DNA of 64,000 bases, from contig JAVBQG010000011.1 in NCBI GenBank assembly GCA_031549185.1, positions 44,696 through 108,695 of the forward strand, written 5' to 3'. Under the pieces are notes generated by a model that saw nothing but the letters and a program-made list of their open reading frames with translations, did not search any database and had not been told where the DNA came from. Origin of the DNA: JAVBQG01 sp031549185. GTDB taxonomy: Bacteria > Synergistota > Synergistia > Synergistales > Synergistaceae. Positions 41,518-51,190 of this stretch are shown piece after piece. Numbering within the stretch: the first letter of the stretch is position 1; each line of letters starts with the position of its first letter. Position numbers and translations under genes: made by a program.

Positions 41518-43158
41518 TTGAGTATTGCGGATGTTTTGAAACTCCTGGGTGGAGTGGCGCTTCTGATCTATGGAATCAAGACGATGGGCGACGCGCTGCA
41601 GGACCTCGCCGGCGACAATCTGCGGCGCCTGATCGCCTCGCTCACGGGAACGCCGCTCCGCGGCGTCGCCGTCGGGGCGATCGTGACGATGATCATCCAA
41701 AGCAGCAGCGCAACCACGGTCATGGTCGTCAGCTTCGTGCATGTGGGCCTCATGAACCTGGCGCAGGGATTCGGCGTGGTCATGGGCGCTAACATCGGAA
41801 CCACGATCACCGCCCAGTTGATCGCGTTCAGCATACAGAAGTACGCCATCGTCGGCGCCATCGTCGGCGCCTTCATGTCAGTGGCCGGGAAAAACCGGCG
41901 CCACAAGCAGCTCGGCTCGGGGCTCGTCGGTTTTGCCCTGCTTTTCGTCGGTATGGCTATGATGCAGGACGCGATGAGCTTTATCAAGGGGCGACAGGAT
42001 CTTTTCCTGGCTGTCAACAATTATCCGGTGATGGGCATGTTGGCCGGTATGCTGGTGACGATGCTCGTTCAAGCCAGCTCGGCCACGGTCGGCCTGACGA
42101 TGGTCATGGCCTCGCAGGGTCTGTTGGAGCTGCCGTCGGCCGTCGCCATCATCTTCGGCGACAACATCGGCACGACGATCACCGCGGTTCTCGCCTCGCT
42201 TGGCGGCAACCGCGCGGCGAAGCAGGCAGCGGCCGCGCACGTCATGTTCAACGTGATCGGAACGTGCATCATGATGTTCCTTCTGACTCCATTCTGCAAA
42301 TTGGTTGTTTTGACCTCCCACGATGCCGCGCGGCAGGTCGCGAACGCGCACAGCATGTTCAACATCCTCAACACCTGCATATTCCTCCCCTTCGTCAACC
42401 CGTATACCTCGTTCATCAAGCGGATTCTGCCCGATAAAAAAGACGCCGTCCCTGTGCAGATGGGCGCCCGTTTCCTCGACAAGAACCTGATCGACATCTC
42501 GCCCGCGGCGGGCGTCGACGCCGTCAGACAGGAGATGGTCAGGCTCGGCAACATTGCGCTCGGAATGCTTGAGGATTGCCGCAAGGTCATCATCGAGGGC
42601 GACATGAAGATCATTCCCGATGTGCTGCAGGTCGAGAAGACGGTCAACGAGCTCACTCACGCGATCATACGGTATGCCACCGAGCTGGGGCAGAAGGGGC
42701 TCTCGCCCGACCTGTCGCTGCTGCTCAACTCCTGCGTCGGCGGCGTCGGGGATATCGAGCGAATGGGCGATCACGCGGAGAATTTGATCGAGATGGCGCA
42801 GTTTCTTCAGGACAGGAAGCAGGGGTTTTCGCAGAAGGCGATCCTGGAGTGCAGCGAGATGTTCAGCCTGGTGACGCAGGCCGTGTCGAAGAGTGTGCAG
42901 GCGATCGAAAGCGAGAATATCGCGCTTGCGGAAGAAGTGTTGACCCTGGAACCGAAGATAGACCAGATGGAGCGGGTGTTGCGCGCACGGCACATCGAGC
43001 GGCTGAATACGGGCAAGTGCCAGCCCGCAGCCGGCGTTATCTTTATCGACATCCTCAGCAATCTGGAGCGAGTCGGCGACCATGCGCACAACTTGGCCTG
43101 CATCGTCAGCGACATCGAGAGAATTCATCGCAGACAGACGGTGCGGAAGGTGAGTTGA
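41518..43158 (+). CDS. Na/Pi symporter with PhoU-like domain
   Basis: A 546-residue inner membrane protein of the NptA/PNaS family. Two inverted repeats carry the transport motifs IIQSSSATTVMVV near residue 60 and LVQASSATVGLTM near 180, with GANIGTTITAQL and GDNIGTTITAVL after them; about eight membrane segments span residues 1-300. The C-terminal 200 residues are PhoU-like helices (GDIERMGDHAENLIEMA and LERVGDHAHNLACIV). It exports or imports phosphate with sodium; PhoU domains may regulate. TTG start at 41518. It precedes uppP by seven bases. Confidence 0.9.
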   Translation: MSIADVLKLLGGVALLIYGIKTMGDALQDLAGDNLRRLIASLTGTPLRGVAVGAIVTMIIQSSSATTVMVVSFVHVGLMNLAQGFGVVMGANIGTTITAQLIAFSIQKYAIVGAIVGAFMSVAGKNRRHKQLGSGLVGFALLFVGMAMMQDAMSFIKGRQDLFLAVNNYPVMGMLAGMLVTMLVQASSATVGLTMVMASQGLLELPSAVAIIFGDNIGTTITAVLASLGGNRAAKQAAAAHVMFNVIGTCIMMFLLTPFCKLVVLTSHDAARQVANAHSMFNILNTCIFLPFVNPYTSFIKRILPDKKDAVPVQMGARFLDKNLIDISPAAGVDAVRQEMVRLGNIALGMLEDCRKVIIEGDMKIIPDVLQVEKTVNELTHAIIRYATELGQKGLSPDLSLLLNSCVGGVGDIERMGDHAENLIEMAQFLQDRKQGFSQKAILECSEMFSLVTQAVSKSVQAIESENIALAEEVLTLEPKIDQMERVLRARHIERLNTGKCQPAAGVIFIDILSNLERVGDHAHNLACIVSDIERIHRRQTVRKVS

Positions 43159-43164
43159 GAAAGT

Positions 43165-43974
43165 TTGGCGAAATACGAAGCTCTGTTTATGGGATTGTTG
43201 CAGGGATTGACGGAATTCCTGCCGGTGAGCAGCTCCGGACATCTCGGACTGGCCAAAGTTTTTTTCGGAATGAGGGAGCCGGCACTGGCATATGACCTCA
43301 CGCTTCATTTGGCGACCCTCTTCGCCGTGTTGATCTACTTTCGCCTGGACATTGTACACCTGCTTTTCGAGTGGTGTTACGCAATCACGCATAAGAACAC
43401 ACGCAGTTGGCCGGGGTGGCGTTTCGGCTGGGCGGTGATCATCGGCACCCTGATCACGGGCCCGATCGGAATTTTGTTGAAGCGGACCTCCGAGGCTGCG
43501 TCCGTGAACGTTCTCTGGCTGGGTTGCGGTTTTTTCGCGACGAGCTTTCTCCTCTTCTCGACCCGATTTCTGCCCGCGGGGAAAAAAGACGTCCGCCCCG
43601 CGCACGGATTGTTTGTCGGCCTTGCGCAGGGGATAGCCGTCATGCCGGGCGTCTCGCGTTCCGGGTCGACGATCTGGGCGGGCCTTCTCTCCGGGTTGTC
43701 GCGGGACGAGGCGTTTCGCTTTTCCTTTCTTCTCTCCGTTCCCGCCATATTGGGCGCCGTCCTGCTCGAGAGCCGCGACCTCGGAGGAGGCGCCGCGTTT
43801 CTGGGCGCGTTGCCCGATGGATGGGTTGCCGGCTCGATTCTCGCGTTTCTTTCGGGACTGGCATCTCTGGTGTTGTTGCGTCGCCTCGTGACCGGCGACA
43901 AATTCTGGGTATTTGCGGCCTATTGCCTGTTGATGGGCTGTGTGTCCTTTATCCTGTCGTTTATGGGGGCGTAA
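43165..43974 (+). CDS. uppP: Undecaprenyl-diphosphate phosphatase
   Basis: A 269-residue membrane enzyme that recycles undecaprenyl pyrophosphate to the monophosphate carrier for peptidoglycan and other polymers. Both active-site motifs are present: GLTEFLPVSSSGHLGLAKV near residue 14 and PGVSRSGSTIWAGL near 160. Eight membrane helices are expected. TTG start at 43165. First clear gene of a long envelope operon with spacings of a few bases or overlaps. Confidence 0.95.
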   Translation: MAKYEALFMGLLQGLTEFLPVSSSGHLGLAKVFFGMREPALAYDLTLHLATLFAVLIYFRLDIVHLLFEWCYAITHKNTRSWPGWRFGWAVIIGTLITGPIGILLKRTSEAASVNVLWLGCGFFATSFLLFSTRFLPAGKKDVRPAHGLFVGLAQGIAVMPGVSRSGSTIWAGLLSGLSRDEAFRFSFLLSVPAILGAVLLESRDLGGGAAFLGALPDGWVAGSILAFLSGLASLVLLRRLVTGDKFWVFAAYCLLMGCVSFILSFMGA

Positions 43975-43977
43975 ATC

Positions 43978-44226
43978 ATGGTGATCGCCAGGGGATATTC
44001 CGTGCGATGGCTTCTTTTTCTTGCGTGTATCGTGCTCGGCACGTTTCTGGGCATTTTCTTTCAGCACTTCGACGTCACGGCCCCTCTTTTCAGGGACATC
44101 GTCAACTTCACGCTGGGGGTCGACGAAATCGACCTGCTCGCGGTCAAATTCGGTTTTCATTTAGGGTTGCGGATGAACCTCGGCACGCTGTTCGGCGGGA
44201 TCGCCGGTATATGGATGGCCAGGTGA
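43978..44226 (+). CDS. DUF4321 small membrane protein
   Basis: An 82-residue protein with two hydrophobic helices (SVRWLLFLACIVLGTFLGIF and LGTLFGGIAGIWMA) in the DUF4321 pattern. Function unknown. It starts three bases after uppP and its stop overlaps the maf gene start, a context seen near maf and cell-shape genes in other bacteria. Confidence 0.75.
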   Translation: MVIARGYSVRWLLFLACIVLGTFLGIFFQHFDVTAPLFRDIVNFTLGVDEIDLLAVKFGFHLGLRMNLGTLFGGIAGIWMAR

Positions 44227-44831
44227 GGCTGGCGCTGGCGTCGGCCAGCCCCAGGCGCAGGGAGATGTTGAAGGAGCTGGGTTGGCGCTTCGAGCTCGTC
44301 TCAGTCGACGTCGACGAGAGCCCCGGAGATGGCGAGGCGCCGAGCGCTCTCGCGCTCAGGCTTGCGGAGGCGAAAGCACTCGCGGGGTCGCCGATGATGC
44401 CCGGGGTGTGGACGATCGGAGCCGACACAGTCGTCGATCTCGATGGCGTCGTGTTCGGGAAACCTGCGGGCCGCGGCGATGCGGCGCGCATGCTGAGAGC
44501 CCTTTCCGGCAGGACGCATGACGTACATACGGGCGTTGCGCTTGCGCTCGACGGAAGACGGCTCTCCAGCGCGGTCGAATCGACACGGGTGACGTTCGCG
44601 AACCTCTCAGACGAGGAGATCGCCTCCTTCCTGGCGACAGGGGAGGGCGACGACAAAGCGGGGGCCTATGCGATTCAAGGCGTGGGGGCTCTGCTGGTGG
44701 AGCGCATCGAAGGTTGTTATTCCAACGTCGTCGGGCTGCCCATTTTCAAACTCAGCCGCATGTTGGAAGGGCTGGGCTGGAGCGTGGCGTCGCAGTGGGG
44801 GTCGGCTCCCGGAGGAAACGAAGATGAGTGA
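44223..44831 (+). CDS. maf: Maf-family nucleoside triphosphate pyrophosphatase
   Basis: A 202-residue house-cleaning NTPase of the Maf/YhdE family (unrelated to the flagellar Maf glycosyltransferase). It has MRLALASASPRRREMLKELG at the start, IGADTVVDLDGVVFGKP near residue 60 and GAYAIQGVGALLVERIEGCY near 150, with the catalytic aspartate in GADT. GTG 44223 gives the family N-terminus and overlaps the DUF4321 stop; ATG 44211 is the alternative. The last eight bases overlap the next gene. Confidence 0.92.
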   Translation: MRLALASASPRRREMLKELGWRFELVSVDVDESPGDGEAPSALALRLAEAKALAGSPMMPGVWTIGADTVVDLDGVVFGKPAGRGDAARMLRALSGRTHDVHTGVALALDGRRLSSAVESTRVTFANLSDEEIASFLATGEGDDKAGAYAIQGVGALLVERIEGCYSNVVGLPIFKLSRMLEGLGWSVASQWGSAPGGNEDE

Positions 44832-46761
44832 TTCTGGATGGAAGAGACCGGCCTGGCCGATCGATCGCGTTTTCTGGGTTGCGCTTGCGGTCGCGCTGCT
44901 TCTGTCCGCAGGCGGGCTCTACGGTCGTCTGAAGATGGAATGGAGCCACAGGGTCACCGCGATCCTGGTCGACTACAAGGATATCCTCTCTCTCGCGCGG
45001 GAGGCGGGGACGGGGCCTGCGGAGTTGTATCCCCGCCTCTTCGAGCGGGGTGTGCGCGGCGTCACGGTCGCGGAGTACACGGGGAAGGACCTACTCACCG
45101 GCGTACTGCCGCTGGCATACGGGCCGCTCGTCTCCGTTCCGCCGACGCTTCGCGTTGGCGTGAAGCAATCGCTCGATCGCGCGACCATCCTGATGGACAA
45201 CGCAGAGCCTCTGCTTCCCAGCGTAATGGCCTACCTGCGCTTGCGCACGCCCGCTCTGGTGAAGCACCCGACGGCAAAGCAGACGCTGATCGTTTTGCCG
45301 GCGACGATGGACGAGCTCGCGGATTCCGCGCTTTTGCCGGATTTTGCAGCCCTCGATTTTGCGCGCAAGGTGGGGGCAGTCGCCCTGTTTCGCCCCGCCC
45401 CCTCTCTGGGAGTGGATGGAAAAAAGGTCGCGGACTCCCTGCTCTGGCTGAAGGAGAAATATCCCGAGATCGAATGCATTATTCCGGCAGGACTCGTCGT
45501 GGCCGGTTACCCGGATATCGGTGCGGTTGCGGCCGCCGTTCGGGAGGCGAAGATGAGCGTGGCGCAGGTGGAATTCGTGAAACAGATCGGCGTGGCGCAA
45601 CTCTGCGACGCGGTCAAACCGGAGGTGCTCTCTCTGCACAGCCTCGTCCGCGACGAGCTGATCGCCAGGCGCATGACGCGCGAGCAGGTCGTCGAACGAA
45701 TGGTGCGCGCCGTGCACGAACGCTCGATCCGGCTGTTATTGATGCGTCCCTACGATCTGTACAGCGCGTCGAAGCTGGAGCCGTTCCTGCTGGACCTTGC
45801 GGAGATCGCCGCTTCCCTTGACGCGAGAGGGTACACGATTGGCTGGCCGCGGACGCTGCCGATGAGAGGGGCGTCGTTGCCCGGCGCTTTATCCGTCGCC
45901 ACTGTGTTTTCTTTCTGCCTCTGGTTTTATCTGCGTAGATATTTATGCGTCCGGGGAGACAGGGCGTCTCGCGCCGAGTGCGCCGTCCTCTGCCTGGGAA
46001 CCTTGGCGCTCGGCCTTGCCATATGGAAGATTTCGCTTGTCTCGCGTCTCGTGGGCGGTTTTGCGGCGGCGTTTGCCGCGACCGAGGCGACGATCTGGGC
46101 GCTCGACCGGTACAAAAAACCGTTCGCCGGGCTCGTCGCGGGCTTTCTCATCGTGGTCGCCGGTGGGCTGTGCGTCGCCGGATTCTACGGGACGACCTCC
46201 GCGATGCTGCGCCTCACCCCTTTCTCGGGCGTTAAACTGACCCTGCTTCTGCCCCCCCTTCTGATTCTCGCGAACGACCTCAAAAAACGCGTACACCCGG
46301 AGTCGTTTCTCGATGTGTTGAAACGCCCGCCCCTGTGGGGCGAGCTGATCCTCTGCGCCGTGCTGGTCGGCGGGGCGTTGGTCATGGCGATCCGCAGCGA
46401 CAACGTGGCCTTCGTCCCGGGGTGGGAGATCCGCTTTCGCGAGATGCTGGAGCGCGCGCTCTGGGTGCGCCCCAGAACGAAGGAATTCCTGTTTGGCTAT
46501 CCCTGCCTGATCCTCTACTATGCCCTGATTCGCAGAGGGTGGGCCGTGCATTACAGAGAGGTTTTTCGGATCGGAGCGAGCCTCGGTTTCGCCTCGGCGA
46601 TCAATACGTTTTGCCATTTCCACACACTGCTGCCGCTCTCGCTCGTCCGCGTCGTCAACGGTTGGTGGCTTGGCATCGTGATCGGTTTTGTGGTCGTCGT
46701 GGCGATCGATTATATCGGCGGTCCCTTTTGGAAACGGGCGGGCAAGGAGCTCTTCGATTGA
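44824..46761 (+). CDS. DUF5693 membrane protein
   Basis: A 645-residue protein with an N-terminal membrane anchor (VFWVALAVALLLSAGGLYG), an exported domain of about 370 residues, and a C-terminal half with about eight to nine membrane helices starting near residue 355. This is the DUF5693 architecture. It is regularly found next to csaB; the partnership suggests a role in cell wall polymer pyruvylation or export, but this is inference. GGAGG lies eight bases before ATG 44824, inside the maf gene. Its stop overlaps the csaB TTG start. Confidence 0.8.
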   Translation: MSDSGWKRPAWPIDRVFWVALAVALLLSAGGLYGRLKMEWSHRVTAILVDYKDILSLAREAGTGPAELYPRLFERGVRGVTVAEYTGKDLLTGVLPLAYGPLVSVPPTLRVGVKQSLDRATILMDNAEPLLPSVMAYLRLRTPALVKHPTAKQTLIVLPATMDELADSALLPDFAALDFARKVGAVALFRPAPSLGVDGKKVADSLLWLKEKYPEIECIIPAGLVVAGYPDIGAVAAAVREAKMSVAQVEFVKQIGVAQLCDAVKPEVLSLHSLVRDELIARRMTREQVVERMVRAVHERSIRLLLMRPYDLYSASKLEPFLLDLAEIAASLDARGYTIGWPRTLPMRGASLPGALSVATVFSFCLWFYLRRYLCVRGDRASRAECAVLCLGTLALGLAIWKISLVSRLVGGFAAAFAATEATIWALDRYKKPFAGLVAGFLIVVAGGLCVAGFYGTTSAMLRLTPFSGVKLTLLLPPLLILANDLKKRVHPESFLDVLKRPPLWGELILCAVLVGGALVMAIRSDNVAFVPGWEIRFREMLERALWVRPRTKEFLFGYPCLILYYALIRRGWAVHYREVFRIGASLGFASAINTFCHFHTLLPLSLVRVVNGWWLGIVIGFVVVVAIDYIGGPFWKRAGKELFD

Positions 46762-47813
46762 AGGGAGCGTACGACGTGGTGCTCGCCGGCTATTACGGCT
46801 TCGGAAACCTCGGGGACGAGCTGCTGGCGCAGTCTCTGATTCAGCTGCTGGTCTCTTCCGGCGTTGAGAGAGAGAGAATCGCCGTTCTTTCGAACGCGCC
46901 GGCGGAGTCGGAGAAAAAATTCGGGGTGAGGGCGCTCGATCGCTGGAGTTTGCCCGCGGTCCGCGAGGCGCTCCTGGCCTCGCGGACGCTCCTTCTCGGA
47001 GGCGGTGGGCTCTTTCAGGACGCCACGAGCCTTCGTTCCTGCGTTTACTATTGGGGCCTGGTGCGGCTCGCGCGTATGTCCCGGTGTCGTGTCTGGGCAG
47101 TCGGTCAGTCCGTCGGCCCCCTTCTCTCGCCCTCCGCAAAGTGGATGGCGAGAACCGCGTTTGCGGCCTGCGAGTATATCGGCGTGCGGGATGAAGGATC
47201 GCGCGAGTTTCTCTCGCGCTTCGGGCTCGGCTGCGAGCTGTCGCCGGATCTCACCTTCGCTCTCGAGATACCCGTGCTGCCGGAGCGGGGGCGCACGGTC
47301 CTGGTCAACATACGCCCGACGAGAAAAGGGCGCTGGGGGGATCGGGTCGCGCAGCTGGCCTGTAAATTGCGCGACAAGGGTTTTCCGTTGCGCTACGTCG
47401 CGTTCGCACAGGAGGACGTCTCCGAAATGGAGCGTTGTTTCGCCGCCCGCGGTCTTTCGCTGAGGGATATCGTAACGCCCGGCTCCCTGGATGATTTCTT
47501 GGAGATCTCCGGGGATGCCTTCGCCGCGGTCGGCATGCGCCTGCACTTTGGCGTCTTGTCGTTGCGGCGGGGACTCTCGGTCGCCCTGGCCCCCTACGAT
47601 CCGAAAGTAAGTGGTTTTGCGCAACCTTGGGGGATATCGCTCATCTCGGAAGAGGACAAAAAGGACGATTCTGTTATAATGCCTTTGTTGCGAGAATATC
47701 GTTTGCCCGCCACTGATGCGATTGCGTCGGCCGGGGAGGCCTGCGAAAAGTTAAGAGCGTCCTTTTTCGCGGCAGTCGCTCACCTGCTGGAGGATAAAAC
47801 GCATGGACGATAA
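46758..47813 (+). CDS. csaB: Polysaccharide pyruvyl transferase CsaB
   Basis: A 351-residue pyruvyl transferase. The start MKGAYDVVLAGYYGFGNLGD and the segments LLLGGGGLFQDATSLRSCVYY and GMRLHFGVLSLRRGLSVALAP are typical. CsaB adds ketal pyruvate to a secondary cell wall polysaccharide, creating the ligand for SLH domains of surface proteins. TTG 46758 shares bases with the upstream stop. In Synergistota SLH-bearing outer membrane proteins need such anchoring. Its end overlaps the transketolase gene by 11 bases. Confidence 0.92.
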   Translation: MKGAYDVVLAGYYGFGNLGDELLAQSLIQLLVSSGVERERIAVLSNAPAESEKKFGVRALDRWSLPAVREALLASRTLLLGGGGLFQDATSLRSCVYYWGLVRLARMSRCRVWAVGQSVGPLLSPSAKWMARTAFAACEYIGVRDEGSREFLSRFGLGCELSPDLTFALEIPVLPERGRTVLVNIRPTRKGRWGDRVAQLACKLRDKGFPLRYVAFAQEDVSEMERCFAARGLSLRDIVTPGSLDDFLEISGDAFAAVGMRLHFGVLSLRRGLSVALAPYDPKVSGFAQPWGISLISEEDKKDDSVIMPLLREYRLPATDAIASAGEACEKLRASFFAAVAHLLEDKTHGR

Positions 47814-48663
47814 AAGAAAAACGGAACTGGAGTCGCTGGCAGTAGAGGTCCGCAAGGACGTCGTGCGCATGATCGGTGTCGCCCGTTCGTACGGATTGCC
47901 CTCCGCGCTCACCGTGGTGGACCTGCTCGTCTACCTGTACTGGGAGCAGATGAAAGTTTCCTCTGAAGATCGTTCGCGCGCGGACAGAGACCGGCTTGTG
48001 CTCAGCAAGGGTTCCGCCACGCCGGCTCTTTACGCGTGTCTTGCGCGCCTCGGTTTTTTCAGCCGGGAGGAGCTGTGGAGCTACCGGAGACTCGGCGCCA
48101 TGCTGCAGGGCCACCCCGACATTCGAACGCCAGGCGTGGATGCGCCGGGCGGCGCGCATGGGGGCGGCATCGGAATCGCCTCGGGATTGTGCCTTGCCAT
48201 GCGCCTCGACAACGTGGCCGGTCCGCGCGTTTTCTGCGTGATGGGCGACGGAGAGCTGCAGGAGGGGGTCGTCTGGGAGTCCCTGTTCGCCGCCTCCAGT
48301 CACAACCTGAGCAATCTCGTCCTGCTGGTGGACGCGAACGGCCATACGGATAAAGGGCCGTTGTCCGGGCTCAAGGAGACCGGCGCGCTGGGGGAGAAGT
48401 TCCGCGCCTTCGGCTGGTTTGTGATGGATGCGGATGGGCACGATTTTGCTTCGCTCGAGAGCGCGTTTGACAGCCTGTCTCCCGACGACCCGAGGCCGAA
48501 GGTCATTCTGGCCCGCACCTGCACCGGTAGCGGCGTTTCGTTTCTGGAGCAGGGCAAGCTGGAGAATTCGCGCCCGCTGTCGAACGAGGACATGGAGAGG
48601 GCGCTCTCGCAGCTCGAAGCGAGCAAGGCAGGATATTTGAAAGGAACGGGAGCTGCGGAATGA
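47803..48663 (+). CDS. Transketolase, N-terminal subunit
   Basis: A 286-residue thiamine pyrophosphate-binding half of a split transketolase. SKGSATPALYACLARLGFF, GHPDIRTPGVDAPGG and the TPP motif VMGDGELQEGVVWESLFAAS then LVLLVDANG are seen. Split transketolases are common in archaea, Thermotogae and Synergistota. It moves two-carbon units between sugar phosphates in the non-oxidative pentose phosphate pathway. Overlaps csaB upstream and the C-terminal subunit downstream (ATGA). Confidence 0.93.
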   Translation: MDDKRKTELESLAVEVRKDVVRMIGVARSYGLPSALTVVDLLVYLYWEQMKVSSEDRSRADRDRLVLSKGSATPALYACLARLGFFSREELWSYRRLGAMLQGHPDIRTPGVDAPGGAHGGGIGIASGLCLAMRLDNVAGPRVFCVMGDGELQEGVVWESLFAASSHNLSNLVLLVDANGHTDKGPLSGLKETGALGEKFRAFGWFVMDADGHDFASLESAFDSLSPDDPRPKVILARTCTGSGVSFLEQGKLENSRPLSNEDMERALSQLEASKAGYLKGTGAAE

Positions 48664-49607
48664 GCGTGCCGGAAGGGATCAAGAGCAGCTATGACGGATA
48701 CATCGAAGCCCTCGATACCGTCGAGAGGGGAGACCCGAAGGCGGTTGTTCTGGAGTCGATGAAACCGGGTGGCCCATCGTCCGTCTTCGAGAGCGAGAGA
48801 TACTTGCATGTCGGGCTTGCGGAACAGGATATGGTTCTCGTGGCCTCTGGCCTCGCGCTCGGGGGTAAGACGGTGTTCGTCGCAGCGCCCCTCTCCCCCG
48901 TGTTTGCGGGCCGCAGCTACGAACAGATAAGGGCTGCCGTGGCCATCCCGAATCTCAGGGTCGTACTCTCGTCGGTACAGGATGGGTTGATTCTGGATCA
49001 GGACGGCGCCGTGCGCCAGATGAACGAAGATCTTGCGCTGATGCGCGTGTTGCCCAACATGTCTGTGATCGTCCCGGCGGACAGAAACAGCGCTCGCGAG
49101 TTGACGCTCGCGCTCGCGCAGCACGACGGGCCGTCGTATCTAAGGGTCAGCTACGCGAAGGTCGAAGATATCTATGAAGAGGAAGACTCCGATTTTCACA
49201 TCGGGGGCGCCAGGTTGCTGACCGAGGGTGACGGCGTTACAATATGCGCTTGTGGTATTATGGTAACGGAGGCGCTTAAGGCGTCCTCCATCTTGGCCCA
49301 ACAGGGGATCTCCACCGAGGTCCTCGACTGTTACAGCATAAAACCCTTTCCGGAGCAGATGCTGCTCGCTTCGGTGAGGAGGACGGGGTGCTGCGTGGTG
49401 GCGGAAAAACACAGCAGCATGGCGGGTCTGTATGGAGCCGTCGCGGAGTGTCTCTGCAGAAATTACAGCGTTCCCGCGCGTAGCGTGGCGGCGCAGGATC
49501 ATTTCGGGCAGAGCGGTTCACCCGAGGAGCTGCGCGAGTATTACGGACTCACTTATCGAGAGATCGTGCACAATGTGATTCAGGTTTGGGCCATGCGCAG
49601 GAGGTAG
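48660..49607 (+). CDS. Transketolase, C-terminal subunit
   Basis: A 315-residue pyrimidine-binding and C-terminal half. VGLAEQDMVLVASGLALGGK carries the glutamate that activates TPP; VVLSSVQDGLILDQDGAVRQ and the closing ferredoxin-like domain (HSSMAGLYGAVAECLC) follow. It pairs with the preceding gene, with which it overlaps by four bases. It is followed after two bases by ftsE, so central carbon metabolism is co-expressed with cell division genes here. Confidence 0.93.
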   Translation: MSVPEGIKSSYDGYIEALDTVERGDPKAVVLESMKPGGPSSVFESERYLHVGLAEQDMVLVASGLALGGKTVFVAAPLSPVFAGRSYEQIRAAVAIPNLRVVLSSVQDGLILDQDGAVRQMNEDLALMRVLPNMSVIVPADRNSARELTLALAQHDGPSYLRVSYAKVEDIYEEEDSDFHIGGARLLTEGDGVTICACGIMVTEALKASSILAQQGISTEVLDCYSIKPFPEQMLLASVRRTGCCVVAEKHSSMAGLYGAVAECLCRNYSVPARSVAAQDHFGQSGSPEELREYYGLTYREIVHNVIQVWAMRRR

Positions 49608-49609
49608 AA

Positions 49610-50305
49610 ATGGATATCCGCTTTTCTGGAGTAAGCAAAATCTTTTACCCTGACATTACGGCTCTTGAGGACGTATATTTGGAGATTCCCAAGGGCGAGT
49701 TCGTGTATCTGGTGGGCCCGACCGGATCGGGCAAAACCACGTTGCTGCGGTGCATCACGAGAGAGGTCGCTCCCACCAGAGGGCAGATTACGGTCGGTTC
49801 TTTCTCACTTCGTAAGATCAGCCGCGTCGACCTGTCCATCTTCAGGCGGGATATCGGCATTATTTTTCAGGATTTCTGCCTGCTTCCGCACCTCAACGTG
49901 TTCGAGAACGTCGCTTTCGTCCTCGAGGTGTTGGGCGTGCCCTCGCGCGAGGTGAAGGAGCGGACCGGCGAGGTCCTGGATCAGGTCAACCTCTGGCGCC
50001 GGCGTTTCCTTTATCCCCCGCAGCTCTCCGGCGGCGAACAGCAGCGCGTCGCAGTCGCGCGGGCGATCGTAAACTCCCCGTCCGTCCTTCTGGCGGATGA
50101 GCCGACGGGCAACCTCGACCTGCGCACAGCCGAGGAGATCATGCAGCTCATCATCTCGATCAACGCCCTGGGGACGACAGTTATCATGGCGACGCACAAT
50201 CAGTATCTCGTCGATGCCTACAGGCAGCGTGTCGTCGGTATCAAGTACGGCCGCGTCGTGCGCGATGAAAAACGGGGGAGGTACGACATGGATGGGGAGC
50301 TTTAA
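49610..50305 (+). CDS. ftsE: Cell division ABC ATPase FtsE
   Basis: A 231-residue ATPase. Walker A is VGPTGSGKTTLLRC near residue 37, the signature is LSGGEQQRVAVARA and Walker B is VLLADEPTGNLD. With FtsX it forms a complex at the septum that activates peptidoglycan hydrolases from the cytoplasmic side. ATG 49610 follows AGGAGG; an upstream in-frame ATG at 49586 lies within the transketolase gene. It overlaps ftsX by 14 bases. Confidence 0.94.
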   Translation: MDIRFSGVSKIFYPDITALEDVYLEIPKGEFVYLVGPTGSGKTTLLRCITREVAPTRGQITVGSFSLRKISRVDLSIFRRDIGIIFQDFCLLPHLNVFENVAFVLEVLGVPSREVKERTGEVLDQVNLWRRRFLYPPQLSGGEQQRVAVARAIVNSPSVLLADEPTGNLDLRTAEEIMQLIISINALGTTVIMATHNQYLVDAYRQRVVGIKYGRVVRDEKRGRYDMDGEL

Positions 50306-51179
50306 ATACGCCTTCCGCGATGCGGCACGCTTGATTTTCAGGCACTGGGGGCTTTCTTTTTTAACCCTGATCACGTCTATGGCCGTCTTCTATTTGATCG
50401 GTGCCAGCGTGCTCCTCGTACTCAACACCAGACATATCGTCGGCGTTCTCGAGGGAGAGCTTTCGATTCAGGCTTACCTTGCGCCGAACGTAAAATCGCA
50501 GGATATCGCGCTCTCCGTGCGCAAACTCGATCATGTGACGAAGGTAAGGATCATCACGCCGGAGATGGCCATGGATCGACTGAGGGAGCGGCTCGGTTCG
50601 CGCCAAGCGGAGGCCCTGACGCTCCTGGGCGACAATCCGCTGCCGGCCAGCCTCGAGATATGGGTTGACCGCGCGAGCAGCGTCGAGACGGTCGTTCAAA
50701 AGCTGACGCTCTTCTCCGAGCTGCAGGATGTCGTCTACGCGGGTAAGCTCGCTGACAAACTGGCGAAATTCTCGCGCTTCGCGGGCCAGTTCTCCCTCGC
50801 GCTGTTGCTGGTCGCAATCACCGCCAGCGCGGTGGTGCTCTTCAACACGATACGCATCGCGGTCTTCTCCAAGGAGGAGGAGATCGGGATCATGCTGATG
50901 GTGGGGGCTACTCCCGCCTTTGTGGCGTTGCCCTTCGTCGCGCAGGGCATCATACTGGGCGGGCTGGGGTCATTTGGGGCGAGCCTGCTGCTCGCGTTCA
51001 GCTACAACGGTATTCTCGAGCGATTGAAGGACCTGTTGCCGTTTCTGCCTTTCCTCGAGCAGGGGGTACTGATCGTTCAGCTCGGCGTCATTCTGGTGGG
51101 CGCGGGGGCCACGGTGAGCCTTATGGCCAGCCTCGTTGCGGTCGAGACTTTCACGCGGCGTGCGATGAAGCCGTTATAG
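50292..51179 (+). CDS. ftsX: Cell division protein FtsX
   Basis: A 295-residue membrane protein with four helices: one near residue 25 (LSFLTLITSMAVFYLIGASV), then a periplasmic domain of about 120 residues, then three helices after residue 170. SKEEEIGIMLMVGATPAFV is the conserved FtsX cytoplasmic loop. The periplasmic domain would contact the EnvC-like protein encoded next. ATG 50292 has GGGGGAGG ten bases upstream; the longer open frame is inside ftsE. Confidence 0.93.
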   Translation: MGSFKYAFRDAARLIFRHWGLSFLTLITSMAVFYLIGASVLLVLNTRHIVGVLEGELSIQAYLAPNVKSQDIALSVRKLDHVTKVRIITPEMAMDRLRERLGSRQAEALTLLGDNPLPASLEIWVDRASSVETVVQKLTLFSELQDVVYAGKLADKLAKFSRFAGQFSLALLLVAITASAVVLFNTIRIAVFSKEEEIGIMLMVGATPAFVALPFVAQGIILGGLGSFGASLLLAFSYNGILERLKDLLPFLPFLEQGVLIVQLGVILVGAGATVSLMASLVAVETFTRRAMKPL

Positions 51180-51190
51180 GAGGGTTTTTC

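Noticed and set aside
41878..44160. 760-residue minus-strand frame opposite the Na/Pi symporter and uppP
   Set aside because: Spans several well-supported plus-strand genes and has no protein-like motifs.
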